NCBI GenBank assembly: GCA_910587545.1
Contig: CAJUMI010000078.1
Span: forward strand, 1 to 12,363
Reading direction: 5' to 3'
Source of the DNA: an uncultured Muribaculaceae bacterium
GTDB lineage: Bacteria > Bacteroidota > Bacteroidia > Bacteroidales > Muribaculaceae
Length of the DNA: 12,363 bases
Positions 1 through 7,461 of this stretch are shown here, piece after piece; positions within the stretch are counted from its first letter, which is position 1, and each line of letters opens with the position of its first letter. The translations under genes were made by a program, and so were the position numbers. Under the pieces are notes generated by a model. The model worked only from the letters and a program-made list of their open reading frames with translations, was not told where the DNA came from and ran no database searches.

Positions 1-81
1 ATATCAATTTTGCCCATGCGGCTTAGTATAAATTAATTTTTACGACTTACTTATAATATTACACGTGATATTAGTAACCTC

Positions 82-1911
82 TTATAATCTCACTCCGCCT
101 TTGTCGGCCGAGGTGACGGTCGCCGCATAGGCCCTGAGGGCTTTCGACACCTCGCGGTTGCGGTGTCGCGGGGTAAACGCTTCGCTGCCTCTGGCGAGTT
201 CCTCGCGGCGGCGGGCGTCAAGCTCGGCGTCAGAGACTCTGAGCGAGATCTCGCGCGAGGGGATGTCGATGTCGATGATGTCGCCGTCGCGCACGAGCGC
301 GATATTGCCGCCGGCCGCTGCCTCCGGGGAGATATGGCCGACGGAGAGCCCCGACGTGCCGCCTGAAAAACGTCCGTCGGTGATCAGCGCACACTGTCCG
401 CCGAGATGCTTAGCCTTTATATAGCTCGTCGGATAGAGCATTTCCTGCATGCCGGGGCCGCCCTTGGGCCCTTCGTGGGTTATGACCACGACATCACCGG
501 CCTTGACACGGTCGCCGAGAATGGCCTCGACAGCCTCGTCCTGCGATTCGAACACGCGGGCGGAACCCGAGAAACGGAGTATGGAACTGTCGACACCGGC
601 GGTCTTGACCACACACCCGTCAGGGGCGATGTTGCCGCGGAGCACCGCCAGACCGCCGTCGGGCGAATAGGCATGGGCCACGTCGCGTATGCAGCCGCAG
701 GCGCGGTCGAGGTCGAGTTCGGCATAGCGGACGGCTGAAAGGCCGGGGTCGGTCGTGCGCACACCGCCCGGGGCGCTGTGCCACATGCGGTCGGCATCGT
801 CGCAGTAATCGGGAGCGCCGGGCACATAACGGCTGATGGCTTCTCCGAGCGTCAGGCCGTCGACGCGACGAACCCCGAGGTCGAGGCAACCCGCCTCGGC
901 AAGCCTGCTCATGATGGTCAGTATGCCGCCGGCGCGGTTGACGTCCTGCATATGGTAGGGCGAACTCGGGGCGACCTTGCAGATGACGGGAGTCCGCCGC
1001 GAAAGCATGTCGATGTCGTCAATGGTGAAATCGGCTCCGGCCTCGTTGGCCACGGCCAGAAGATGGAGAACGGTGTTGGTCGAGCCGCCCATGGCGATGT
1101 CGAGCGTCATAGCGTTGAGCATCGCCTGACGCGAGGCTACCGAGCGCGGCAGCACCGACACATCGCCGTCGCGATAATAGCGGTAGGTATTATCTACGAT
1201 CTGACGCGCGGCACGGTCGAAAAGGCTCAGCCGCTCGGCCGAGGTGGCGAGCACGGTTCCATTGCCCGGCAGGGCCAGTCCTATAGCCTCGTTGAGCGAG
1301 TTCATCGAATTGGCCGTGAACATGCCCGAGCACGAGCCGCATGTCGGGCAACCGCGGCGCTCGAGCCGCTCGATTGCCTCGTCGCTGACTGTCGGGTCGG
1401 CCGAGTCGACCATTACGTCGACCAGATCGACGCTGCGTCCGTCGACCTCGCCGGCTTCCATCGGGCCGCCGCTGACAAACACTGTCGGTATGTTGAGCCT
1501 CATTGCCGCGAGCAGCATGCCGGGCGTGACTTTGTCGCAGTTCGAGATACAGATCATCGCGTCGGCACAGTGGGCCTTGACCATATACTCGACCGAGTCG
1601 GCTATCAGATCGCGCGAGGGCAGCGAGTAGAGCATGCCTTCGTGGCCCATGGCGATGCCATCGTCGACGGCTATGGTGTTGAACTCGGCGGCAAACAGTC
1701 CGTGGCGTCCGATCTCAGCCTTTATGCGGCTGCCGACATCATGGAGATGGGTGTGACCCGGCACAAACTGAGTGAATGAATTGACAACAGCTATGACCGG
1801 CTTGCCGAACTGATCGTCGGTCATACCGTTGGCTCTCCAGAGCGCTCTCGCGCCAGCCATACGCCGTCCCTTGAAACTGACTTCGCTGCGTGGCGGTATT
1901 TTATATTCCAT
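82..1911 (-). CDS. ilvD: Dihydroxy-acid dehydratase
   Basis: This cytoplasmic iron-sulfur enzyme dehydrates 2,3-dihydroxy-isovalerate and 2,3-dihydroxy-3-methylvalerate to the 2-oxo acids, the step before transamination in valine and isoleucine synthesis. The 609-aa product is collinear with the E. coli enzyme (about 616 aa) from the RMAGARALWRANGM segment (residues 17-30) to the C-terminal SADKGGVR. Visible family motifs are NSFTQFVPGH (44-53), VDDGIAMGHEGMLYSLPSR (82-100), SNCDK with C125 and K127, CPTCGSC (188-194), MGGSTNT and ITDGRFSGGTSG. C125 and the cysteines of CPTCGSC are the expected cluster ligands. The gene looks intact. The ATG at 1911 fits the family N-terminus. Other ilv/leu genes often follow ilvD in Bacteroidetes and would lie before base 1. 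The 81 bases after the stop hold no clear GC-rich terminator, so transcription may continue. No leader peptide rich in Ile, Val or Leu codons is visible upstream. Confidence 0.98.
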   Translation of the reverse strand: MEYKIPPRSEVSFKGRRMAGARALWRANGMTDDQFGKPVIAVVNSFTQFVPGHTHLHDVGSRIKAEIGRHGLFAAEFNTIAVDDGIAMGHEGMLYSLPSRDLIADSVEYMVKAHCADAMICISNCDKVTPGMLLAAMRLNIPTVFVSGGPMEAGEVDGRSVDLVDVMVDSADPTVSDEAIERLERRGCPTCGSCSGMFTANSMNSLNEAIGLALPGNGTVLATSAERLSLFDRAARQIVDNTYRYYRDGDVSVLPRSVASRQAMLNAMTLDIAMGGSTNTVLHLLAVANEAGADFTIDDIDMLSRRTPVICKVAPSSPYHMQDVNRAGGILTIMSRLAEAGCLDLGVRRVDGLTLGEAISRYVPGAPDYCDDADRMWHSAPGGVRTTDPGLSAVRYAELDLDRACGCIRDVAHAYSPDGGLAVLRGNIAPDGCVVKTAGVDSSILRFSGSARVFESQDEAVEAILGDRVKAGDVVVITHEGPKGGPGMQEMLYPTSYIKAKHLGGQCALITDGRFSGGTSGLSVGHISPEAAAGGNIALVRDGDIIDIDIPSREISLRVSDAELDARRREELARGSEAFTPRHRNREVSKALRAYAATVTSADKGGVRL

Positions 1912-1960
1912 TATCTGTTATTTCTTACCTTAGAATAATCTGCAATTGACATATCGACAG

Positions 1961-1992
1961 CAAATTTAAGCGCAAATCAACACACTTGCAAA
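1961..1992 (-). promoter_or_regulatory. Candidate ilvD promoter of the Bacteroidetes type
   Basis: Read on the minus strand, TTTG (1992-1989) is followed after 20 nt by TAAATTTG (1968-1961). This matches the Bacteroidetes primary-sigma consensus of TTTG near -33 and TAnnTTTG near -7. Transcription would begin around 1955, leaving a leader of roughly 45 nt before the ilvD ATG at 1911. The match is by eye and such A/T-rich motifs can occur by chance, but both elements and their spacing agree. Confidence 0.5.
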
Positions 1993-2058
1993 AATATGCA
2001 CACTTTTTTGTACATTGTGCCATATATACAACAATTATCCGGGCCAAGAGTTTTTTTA

Positions 2059-2098
2059 CAAAAAAATAAAAAGCCACGGTCTGCGAGGACCGTGGCTT
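2059..2098 (-). terminator. Rho-independent terminator after the S8 peptidase gene
   Basis: An 11-bp perfect stem (2071-2081 pairing with 2088-2098, AAGCCACGGTC/GACCGTGGCTT) closes a 6-nt loop. On the minus strand it is followed by a T-rich run, the complement of the A-rich stretch 2059-2070. It lies about 80 bases beyond the peptidase stop codon and separates that transcript from the ilvD promoter. The plus-strand side has only a weak T run, so termination there is less likely. Confidence 0.85.
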
Positions 2099-2139
2099 CG
2101 ATGTTTATTTAATCATCTGAGGAGAGAGTCAGTCAGTGT

Positions 2140-2159
2140 GGACGCGATGTATCGCGTCC
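2140..2159. repeat. REP-like palindrome
   Basis: The arms GGACGCGAT (2140-2148) and ATCGCGTCC (2151-2159) are perfect reverse complements separated by only two bases, followed by CCTAC. It lies between the peptidase stop codon (2181) and the terminator (2071-2098), so it would form a second hairpin in the 3' untranslated region. From memory, similar palindromes built on GGGACGCGAT...ATCGCGTCCC recur between genes in Bacteroidales and other genomes. Only one copy is visible here, so calling it a dispersed repeat is inference. Confidence 0.5.
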
Positions 2160-2180
2160 CTACTGATCGATTCATTTTCC

Positions 2181-4394
2181 TTATCTGAGCATTATTTTGC
2201 GCGAGAGGGAGTTTTTGCCGTCATTGACTTTCATGATATACACTCCGGCTTCGATACCCGAGGCGTCGAAGACCGTGGCGGCACCTTCAGTCATGGCGCG
2301 GCCCACGCATGCACCGCCGACTGAGTAAAGCTCAACCGAGAGCCGCGAGGCACCGGCAGAGAAGATATCGAAAGCGCGGTCGCCGGCCGCACTGACAATG
2401 ATATCAGAGCCGTCAGCAGCGATATCGGCGATGCCGGCCGAAGCGAGCACTTCCTTAAGACCGGCGAGCGCGTCGATCTTGCCGTAGCCGAAACGCGATT
2501 TGGCCGACATGGTGAAGAGGTCGGAGACCGAAGTCCTGGAAAGCACATCCCTCACATCGGCGACTGTCAGCGTCGGATCGGCCTCAAGCCACATGGCCAC
2601 TACGCCGGCAACATACGGACATGCCATCGATGTTCCCTGCATCAGTCCCCAGGGGCTGTTGCGCGAGAAAAGACCTTTTTTCATGGCGTATTCGCCTGCA
2701 AGCGAATTTTGAGTCGCCGACGCCGGAACCTTGTCGACATAGTACTGGCTGTATGACGAGATGATACCCTCGCCCGGCGCACAGATATCGGGGAGCTGCT
2801 TGCCGGCGAATGTCTTGCCGTAGCTTGAGAAAGAGCTGATGGCACCTACCGTGGGTCGGGACGCATATGTGTAGACAGAAGCGCTGCCCGATGCCGAGAA
2901 AGCGGCCCACGAAGCCGCAGTGGTGAAAGAGCCGACTGCGATGATGTTGTCGCCGCAGGCCATGTCGCTGATCGAGTTGGTGGCAGATCCGGCAGTGAAG
3001 CCCGGCTGACTCTGCGATGCAAACACCATGTTGTGGGCAAAACCGTCGACAGTCTGACCCTCAAGAGGTTCGATCACAAATCCCGTCAGGATCGATGATG
3101 TCAGACCGAGCACATTGATCGTGGCCGAGACACTGTAACGGTTGTTGGTGGTGCTGACGTTGGACGACAGTGTCACAGTTCCTTTGAAGGCATCTGAAAA
3201 ACCGGCCATATCCTTCTGAGTGACAGATTTTCCACCGAGGTTCTGATCAAGCGTATATGAGAACACTTCTCTGGCCTTGCTTCGGTCGTAGCCTATAAAC
3301 CTTACGGTGAACGCCCGGTCATCGGGTCCCCAGAACTGGACTATGCCCGATCCGCTGGCAGTGGTCGGATCAACGAAAGTCTTGACCGTCTTGTTCTTGG
3401 CCGAAATCGATATATTGTCTTCGCCTTCGTTGCCTGCGGCCACACAGATGACGGCTTTTTCTCCGAGGAGCGCGAGATACCGGGCCACGGCGTCAGTACC
3501 GTCGTGAGGGCCGAGATTTGAACCGAGTGAGAGGTTGACCACGCAGGGCTGATCCTGGGCCTCGGCATACTCTACGATGCGCTGCACGCCGGCCACGATA
3601 TTACCGTCGAGCAGAGGACCGCAAGACACGGCAAGATCGGCGCCGGTGGCGACACCATAGAACGGGATGGCTGAGTTCTCATCGTCCTGAGCGACCAGTT
3701 CCGCCTTGCCGCCGGAGTTTTTTACAGTATATTTCGCCGGTCCGGCATAGCTGCCCGACATTATGCCGAGCACATGAGTGCCGTGGGTCTCGGAGGCGTC
3801 TTCAGTAGTGAAGCCCTTTATGGCCTCGGGGGTCGTATAGGCTCGTTCGCGGCCAGCCGAAGTGTAGACCCATAGCGCCTTTGTGCGCGGCTCGCCTTCG
3901 GCGTCGAGGAAGTTGATATGATTGACGTCGAGGCCGGTGTCAAACAGCCCCGCGACCACGCCTTTGCCCGTGTAGGGCATCGGGAGGCCGTCAGCGCCCG
4001 CCTGCACGGCATCGACACCGCCGGCCGGACGCGCGACATACATCTGCGCACTCTTCTCAAAGCCGAGCGATATGTTTCTTACCTGACGCAGACCGGCAAG
4101 GCGCTCCATCTGGTCGGGAGTGGCGAGAACCACGGCCATGCTGCCGAGTTGCGACAGCACTTCGACCCCGGAGTCGCCGAAGTCGCAGCCGGAGCCGTCA
4201 AATTCGACTATTACGCTGTAGGCCGTCTGCTGAGCGAGGCCGGCGGCCGACTTGGGGCCGACAATGTTCTCGCTGCCTGCAGTCTGCAGCTGACGCTCGT
4301 TGTCGATAGCGATACGGCCCGCAAAATCGATTTTATTCTGTGCGCCGGCGACCAGAGCGACGCTCGCCATTATCAAAAAAGTTGTTTTTCTCAT
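2181..4394 (-). CDS. Secreted subtilisin-like serine peptidase (family S8) with C-terminal sorting-type domain
   Basis: This is an exported endopeptidase. A signal peptide (residues 1-18, cleavage likely A18|Q19) is followed by a propeptide-like region (about 19-117) and then the S8 catalytic domain. The triad is visible: D152 in GLFDTGLD, H204 in ETHGTHVLG, and S589 in GTSMACPYVAG (codon 2628-2630). N322 in VAAGNEGE is the oxyanion-hole residue. About 267 residues separate N322 and S589, far more than in plain subtilisin, so a domain is inserted (roughly 335-510, beta-rich with many Ser/Thr). The C-terminal 75 or so residues end in GVYIMKVNDGKNSLSRKIML, resembling the type A sorting domain of the type IX secretion system. 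The gene lies 63 nt downstream of the 149-aa protein gene, with no TAnnTTTG motif between them, so the two are probably cotranscribed. The substrate cannot be told from sequence. The reading frame appears intact. Confidence 0.93.
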   Translation of the reverse strand: MRKTTFLIMASVALVAGAQNKIDFAGRIAIDNERQLQTAGSENIVGPKSAAGLAQQTAYSVIVEFDGSGCDFGDSGVEVLSQLGSMAVVLATPDQMERLAGLRQVRNISLGFEKSAQMYVARPAGGVDAVQAGADGLPMPYTGKGVVAGLFDTGLDVNHINFLDAEGEPRTKALWVYTSAGRERAYTTPEAIKGFTTEDASETHGTHVLGIMSGSYAGPAKYTVKNSGGKAELVAQDDENSAIPFYGVATGADLAVSCGPLLDGNIVAGVQRIVEYAEAQDQPCVVNLSLGSNLGPHDGTDAVARYLALLGEKAVICVAAGNEGEDNISISAKNKTVKTFVDPTTASGSGIVQFWGPDDRAFTVRFIGYDRSKAREVFSYTLDQNLGGKSVTQKDMAGFSDAFKGTVTLSSNVSTTNNRYSVSATINVLGLTSSILTGFVIEPLEGQTVDGFAHNMVFASQSQPGFTAGSATNSISDMACGDNIIAVGSFTTAASWAAFSASGSASVYTYASRPTVGAISSFSSYGKTFAGKQLPDICAPGEGIISSYSQYYVDKVPASATQNSLAGEYAMKKGLFSRNSPWGLMQGTSMACPYVAGVVAMWLEADPTLTVADVRDVLSRTSVSDLFTMSAKSRFGYGKIDALAGLKEVLASAGIADIAADGSDIIVSAAGDRAFDIFSAGASRLSVELYSVGGACVGRAMTEGAATVFDASGIEAGVYIMKVNDGKNSLSRKIMLR

Positions 4395-4457
4395 ATCTGT
4401 AAGTGTATTTGATTTTGATGGTATTTCTATAATTAATTTTCTTTGATCATCAATCAG

Positions 4458-4907
4458 TCAGTCTGACAAGCCAGACCGGTCCGACTTGTCGTCCGGCCCG
4501 TGTGACCATCCCAGGCGGCGGAAGAGCCGTCGGAAAAAGCCCCGCAGACCGCCGGAACTATCTTTCGTGACCGCTGATACGCTGTCGGCCTTTTCAGTCG
4601 TCGCCCCATCGACGCCGCCGTCGAGCAGCCGGGCGCCATTGCCGAGAGTGACGCTTTTCACGTTGGGCAGAGCGGCGATCTCTTTCATTCCGGCAGCCGT
4701 GACGTTGACCACGGCCATGTTGCCGAGCTGAGAGACGATGTCTACCTTGCAATTGCCAAAATCGATGTTTTTACCGTCAAAGACGACAATGACGTTATAG
4801 GTTTGGTTAAGTGAATCGGCAACATTACGGCCTGCGAAGTCGAGCTTATCCTGAGCGAAAGCTGACATAGCTAATAACGATAAAAGGCAAAAACAGATTA
4901 TCCTCAT
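4458..4907 (-). CDS. Small secreted protein homologous to the propeptide of the adjacent S8 peptidase
   Basis: The 149-aa product has a signal peptide (residues 1-18, MRIICFCLLSLLAMSAFA) and then QDKLDFAGR, matching QNKIDFAGR at the same place in the downstream peptidase. Residues 37-89 align without gaps to peptidase residues 59-111, with 26 of 53 identical by hand count, including VIV.FDG, DFG, SQLG.MAVV and the final LG. Similarity continues weakly to GGVD (97-100) and then stops. No D/H/S catalytic motif is present. The tail (101-149) is polar and contains GLRGFFRRLFRRLGW (120-134), a cationic amphipathic segment, before an acidic/serine end. The gene is 63 nt upstream of the peptidase. 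I infer a propeptide-type (I9-like) inhibitor or intramolecular-chaperone analogue acting in trans. A truncated peptidase duplicate is the main alternative, but no leftover catalytic sequence is seen in any frame up to 4395. Confidence 0.85.
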   Translation of the reverse strand: MRIICFCLLSLLAMSAFAQDKLDFAGRNVADSLNQTYNVIVVFDGKNIDFGNCKVDIVSQLGNMAVVNVTAAGMKEIAALPNVKSVTLGNGARLLDGGVDGATTEKADSVSAVTKDSSGGLRGFFRRLFRRLGWSHGPDDKSDRSGLSD

Positions 4908-4929
4908 GGCTGACTGACTCTTATATTCA

Positions 4930-4973
4930 AAAAAATTGGAAAAACCGGGCGCATTATGCGATGCGCCCGGTTT
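4930..4973 (-). terminator. Rho-independent terminator of the susCD-lipoprotein operon
   Basis: A perfect 13-bp stem (4942-4954 with 4961-4973, core ACCGGGCGCAT/ATGCGCCCGGT) closes a 6-nt loop. On the minus strand a T-rich tract follows (complement of 4930-4944). It begins 28 nt after the lipoprotein stop codon. Only about 25 nt separate the T tract from the start of the 149-aa protein gene, leaving little room for an independent promoter. Confidence 0.9.
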
Positions 4974-5000
4974 GTTATTGATTGCTTGATAAGCTGATAG

Positions 5001-5888
5001 TTATCGGCTCATGCTGACAGCTGCGAAAGCGTCCCAACCACCCTTGAATTCGGTTCCTGCAAACACACCGCAATAGAATACATCATTCGGGTCGAATGTG
5101 ATCGAGCGGAGATCCGGGCTGACAGTGGCAACGATGGTGCCGTCCATTGTGACATACTCGCCGTTAACACCCAGCAGGACAACATCGCAGACTCCGAGAC
5201 CGGTGAAGTTGAGCTGACCGAGGGTCTGGCCATAAGGAATCTCGAGAGTGACGACGTTGTTGGCCTCGTCGTAGATATAGTCGACTTCAGCGACAAGATT
5301 GCTGCGGCCGCCAAAGCCCGAGAGATAGAGAGTCTTCTCATATTCGGGTTCGCCTTCGGCAACGCCGACAAACGACATCTTGAACGTTTCGGCTGTTCCT
5401 TCGAAGTAGTTCGTATCAGAGAATGTCCATGTGCCCTGAAGAGCTTCATAGAAGAGGCTGTCGTCGTCGCCGATAGTCACCTCGGTAGATTTGATTTCAC
5501 CGAGTTTGGCTCCCTCGACACTGACAATCGTGACGGTGAACACGCGGTCGTCGTTGATCTCCATGTCGTTGGTCGGAACGAACTCAAGGCTCACCTCGGT
5601 CTCACCGGCAGGAATATTGAGGGTCTTCGTCGTGAGGATGTAGTGCTCGTCCTCTACGGCGGGAGACACAGAAGCCTCTGTGACATCCACTGTCACGCGG
5701 ATCGGACCGTTGGCCTCACCCGTCACTTCTACGGGAACGTAGAACATGCCTGCGTTCTCCTTCACTTTCATTGTGGCATTCTTCATCTCCACGGTTACAT
5801 TGCCGTCAGTGTTCCAATCATCATCATTGCTGCAGGCAGTGACGAGCAGCGCGGAGCAAGCCAACATCAAATATTTAGTCAATTTCAT
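5001..5888 (-). CDS. Outer-membrane lipoprotein with Calx-beta domain, third gene of the susCD operon
   Basis: A lipoprotein signal ends in the lipobox LVTAC, with lipidated C19. The mature start CSNDDDW has the acidic patch typical of Bacteroidetes lipoproteins flipped to the cell surface. Residues about 30-143 read as a Calx-beta domain: strand-rich, with the LNIPAGE (90-96), NDMEINDDRVF (107-117) and VTIGDDD (137-143) segments usual for the fold, whose acidic residues can bind calcium. Residues 145-295 form a second beta-rich domain beginning LQGTWTFSD, resembling lipocalin-like C-terminal domains of other Bacteroidetes lipoproteins. The gene starts 23 nt after susD and is followed by the operon terminator. 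By position it should be a surface binding protein that helps SusD capture ligand. I see no catalytic motif and cannot name its ligand. Confidence 0.85.
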   Translation of the reverse strand: MKLTKYLMLACSALLVTACSNDDDWNTDGNVTVEMKNATMKVKENAGMFYVPVEVTGEANGPIRVTVDVTEASVSPAVEDEHYILTTKTLNIPAGETEVSLEFVPTNDMEINDDRVFTVTIVSVEGAKLGEIKSTEVTIGDDDSLFYEALQGTWTFSDTNYFEGTAETFKMSFVGVAEGEPEYEKTLYLSGFGGRSNLVAEVDYIYDEANNVVTLEIPYGQTLGQLNFTGLGVCDVVLLGVNGEYVTMDGTIVATVSPDLRSITFDPNDVFYCGVFAGTEFKGGWDAFAAVSMSR

Positions 5889-5911
5889 AATTGAATCAAA
5901 TTAAAAGTTAA

Positions 5912-7441
5912 TTAATAACCGGGGTTCTGCTGTCCCTTGAGCTGGGGGTTGTTCTCCATTTCCGTGTTGGGGATAGGCCATACATAACGGTAGTCGCCGG
6001 CCGTATATTCAACCTGAGTGTCGACGGTCACGAAGATCTCGGGAAGAGAGCTTCCCTGGACATAGGTGGCGTCGCGCTTGAAACCGAGGTTCCAGCGACG
6101 GAGATCGCTCATGCGGAAGCCTTCGCCGATAAGTTCCTTAGTGCGCTCTTCACGGATCTGCTGGCGAAGAATATCGGCATTGCTGAATATTTCCTCCTCA
6201 TAGCCGGCGATGCGGGCTGCGCGGATATCGTTGAGAGCCTTGCCGGCATTAGAGAGATCACCGTCCTCGCAGGCAGCCTCGGCAAGGATCAGATAAGTCT
6301 CGCTCAGGCGGAAAGGCTTGCCCATGTTCATGAGGTCGTTGTTGGAGCCGCTGTTGAGCTCGGTGTTGCCGGGGTATTTGTTGAATACATACGCGGGATA
6401 AGTGATGCCGTTGGCTCTAAGACTGCGGATGCCGAAGAAAGCGTCGAAACGCACGTCGCCGTTAACATAGGTAGTGAGAGCTCCGCCCAAAGTCGGCACG
6501 TAGTATGCCATCTCGGGATTGCCGTCGATATAAGCGCCGCCGGTCGAGGATATGCCGCGCTCGGTGCGGGTGGAGATGGGACGGAAGATAAGCTCGTCGC
6601 TCGCGTCCTGAGCCCACATCGCTGCATAGCTGTCAACATCGGCGAGAGTATAGATGCCTGAGTTGATAACCTCGTTGGCCTTGGCTACGGCTGTTTTCCA
6701 GTCCTGACGAAGCAGGGCGAGACGGGCCTGAAGGGCAAGAACAGTATAGGAGTTGACATAGGCAGCCATAGGAGCGACAGCATAGGATGTCTCGGTCTCG
6801 TAGGCCTTGAGGTCGGTGTAGGCGGCGGCGAGATCGTCGTCGATGAGCTTGAAGGTCTCGTTCATAGTGCTGCGGCCGGGATATGCGGCGATGTCGCCGG
6901 TCGGGTTAAACACGGTCACCAGAGGAAGGCCCTTGGCGGCAACGTCACCCAGGGCGGGCGAATATGTCTCGCAGAAATGATCGAAGAGGTAATAGTAGTA
7001 GTAAGCGCGGGCAAAACGGGTCTCGGCCACATAGCGCTTTGCTTCGAGAAGGTCATCGCTGTCGAGATCGGGGTTTGCTGTCACATGGTCGGCGTGGCCA
7101 AGCAGATAGTTGGCGTTGGCGATGTATGAATAGCAGTTTGCCCATACGCCCTCGATGTCGCTGATACTTGAGTTGATGTTGCCATGGGCGAACTGGCCGT
7201 TCTGGTTTCCGTTGATGGTGAGACCCATGAACTGATCCATCTGGATATCGGTGTAGAAGACATATCCGCCGGTAGCGATGGAACGGAGATTCTCATAGAT
7301 GCCGTTTCTCGCCTTCATGAGGTCGGTAACGCTCTCGATGGCGTTGCCGTCATCGAGTGAGCCGACAGGCGCAAGATCCATGTCACACGAGCTTATCAGA
7401 GAAGCGGCTGCAACAGTAAGTGCTAAATATATTTTTTTCAT
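5912..7441 (-). CDS. RagB/SusD family nutrient-binding outer-membrane lipoprotein
   Basis: This 509-aa surface lipoprotein forms the lid on the SusC channel and binds the imported nutrient. The signal peptide ends at the lipobox LISSC (C19), followed by DMDLAPVGS, a usual SusD start. Family hallmarks are the aromatic helix RFARAYYYYYLFDHF (about 144-158), TPR-like helices, the segment LAEAACEDGDLSNAGKALND (about 385-405), IREERTKELIGEGFRMSDLR (about 428-448) and the C-terminal NNPQLKGQQNPGY. It starts 20 nt after the susC stop and is followed 23 nt later by the Calx-beta lipoprotein. The length is typical. The ligand cannot be read from the sequence; the nearby peptidase rather than a glycosidase makes a peptide possible. 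Confidence 0.96.
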   Translation of the reverse strand: MKKIYLALTVAAASLISSCDMDLAPVGSLDDGNAIESVTDLMKARNGIYENLRSIATGGYVFYTDIQMDQFMGLTINGNQNGQFAHGNINSSISDIEGVWANCYSYIANANYLLGHADHVTANPDLDSDDLLEAKRYVAETRFARAYYYYYLFDHFCETYSPALGDVAAKGLPLVTVFNPTGDIAAYPGRSTMNETFKLIDDDLAAAYTDLKAYETETSYAVAPMAAYVNSYTVLALQARLALLRQDWKTAVAKANEVINSGIYTLADVDSYAAMWAQDASDELIFRPISTRTERGISSTGGAYIDGNPEMAYYVPTLGGALTTYVNGDVRFDAFFGIRSLRANGITYPAYVFNKYPGNTELNSGSNNDLMNMGKPFRLSETYLILAEAACEDGDLSNAGKALNDIRAARIAGYEEEIFSNADILRQQIREERTKELIGEGFRMSDLRRWNLGFKRDATYVQGSSLPEIFVTVDTQVEYTAGDYRYVWPIPNTEMENNPQLKGQQNPGY

Positions 7442-7461
7442 TTTCGTATTGTCTTTGAAAT

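Noticed and set aside
53..75. AT-rich inverted repeat around CACGTG after ilvD
   Set aside because: The stem is short and made of A/T pairs with no following T run, so it is not a convincing terminator or operator.
778..1779. Long plus-strand open frame (333 codons) opposite ilvD
   Set aside because: It is antisense to a clearly conserved ilvD frame. Its translation is low-complexity Gly/Arg/His/Val-rich with no recognisable domain, a usual effect of G+C-rich third positions.
1912..2070. Attenuator or riboswitch in front of ilvD
   Set aside because: No leader peptide with clustered Ile, Val or Leu codons, no terminator/antiterminator pair and no T-box features are visible. The likely leader is only about 45 nt.
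4395..4907. The 149-aa gene as a frameshifted remnant of a full peptidase copy
   Set aside because: No S8 catalytic sequence is present in any frame between it and the next gene, and its signal peptide, propeptide region and tail form one intact frame. An old truncated duplicate cannot be fully excluded.
2128..4918. Recurrent AGTCAGTCAG-type motif near 2128, 4452 and 4910
   Set aside because: The copies differ in orientation and context (untranslated region, end of a coding region, leader), and the motif is a short simple tetranucleotide repeat. Chance is the simpler explanation.
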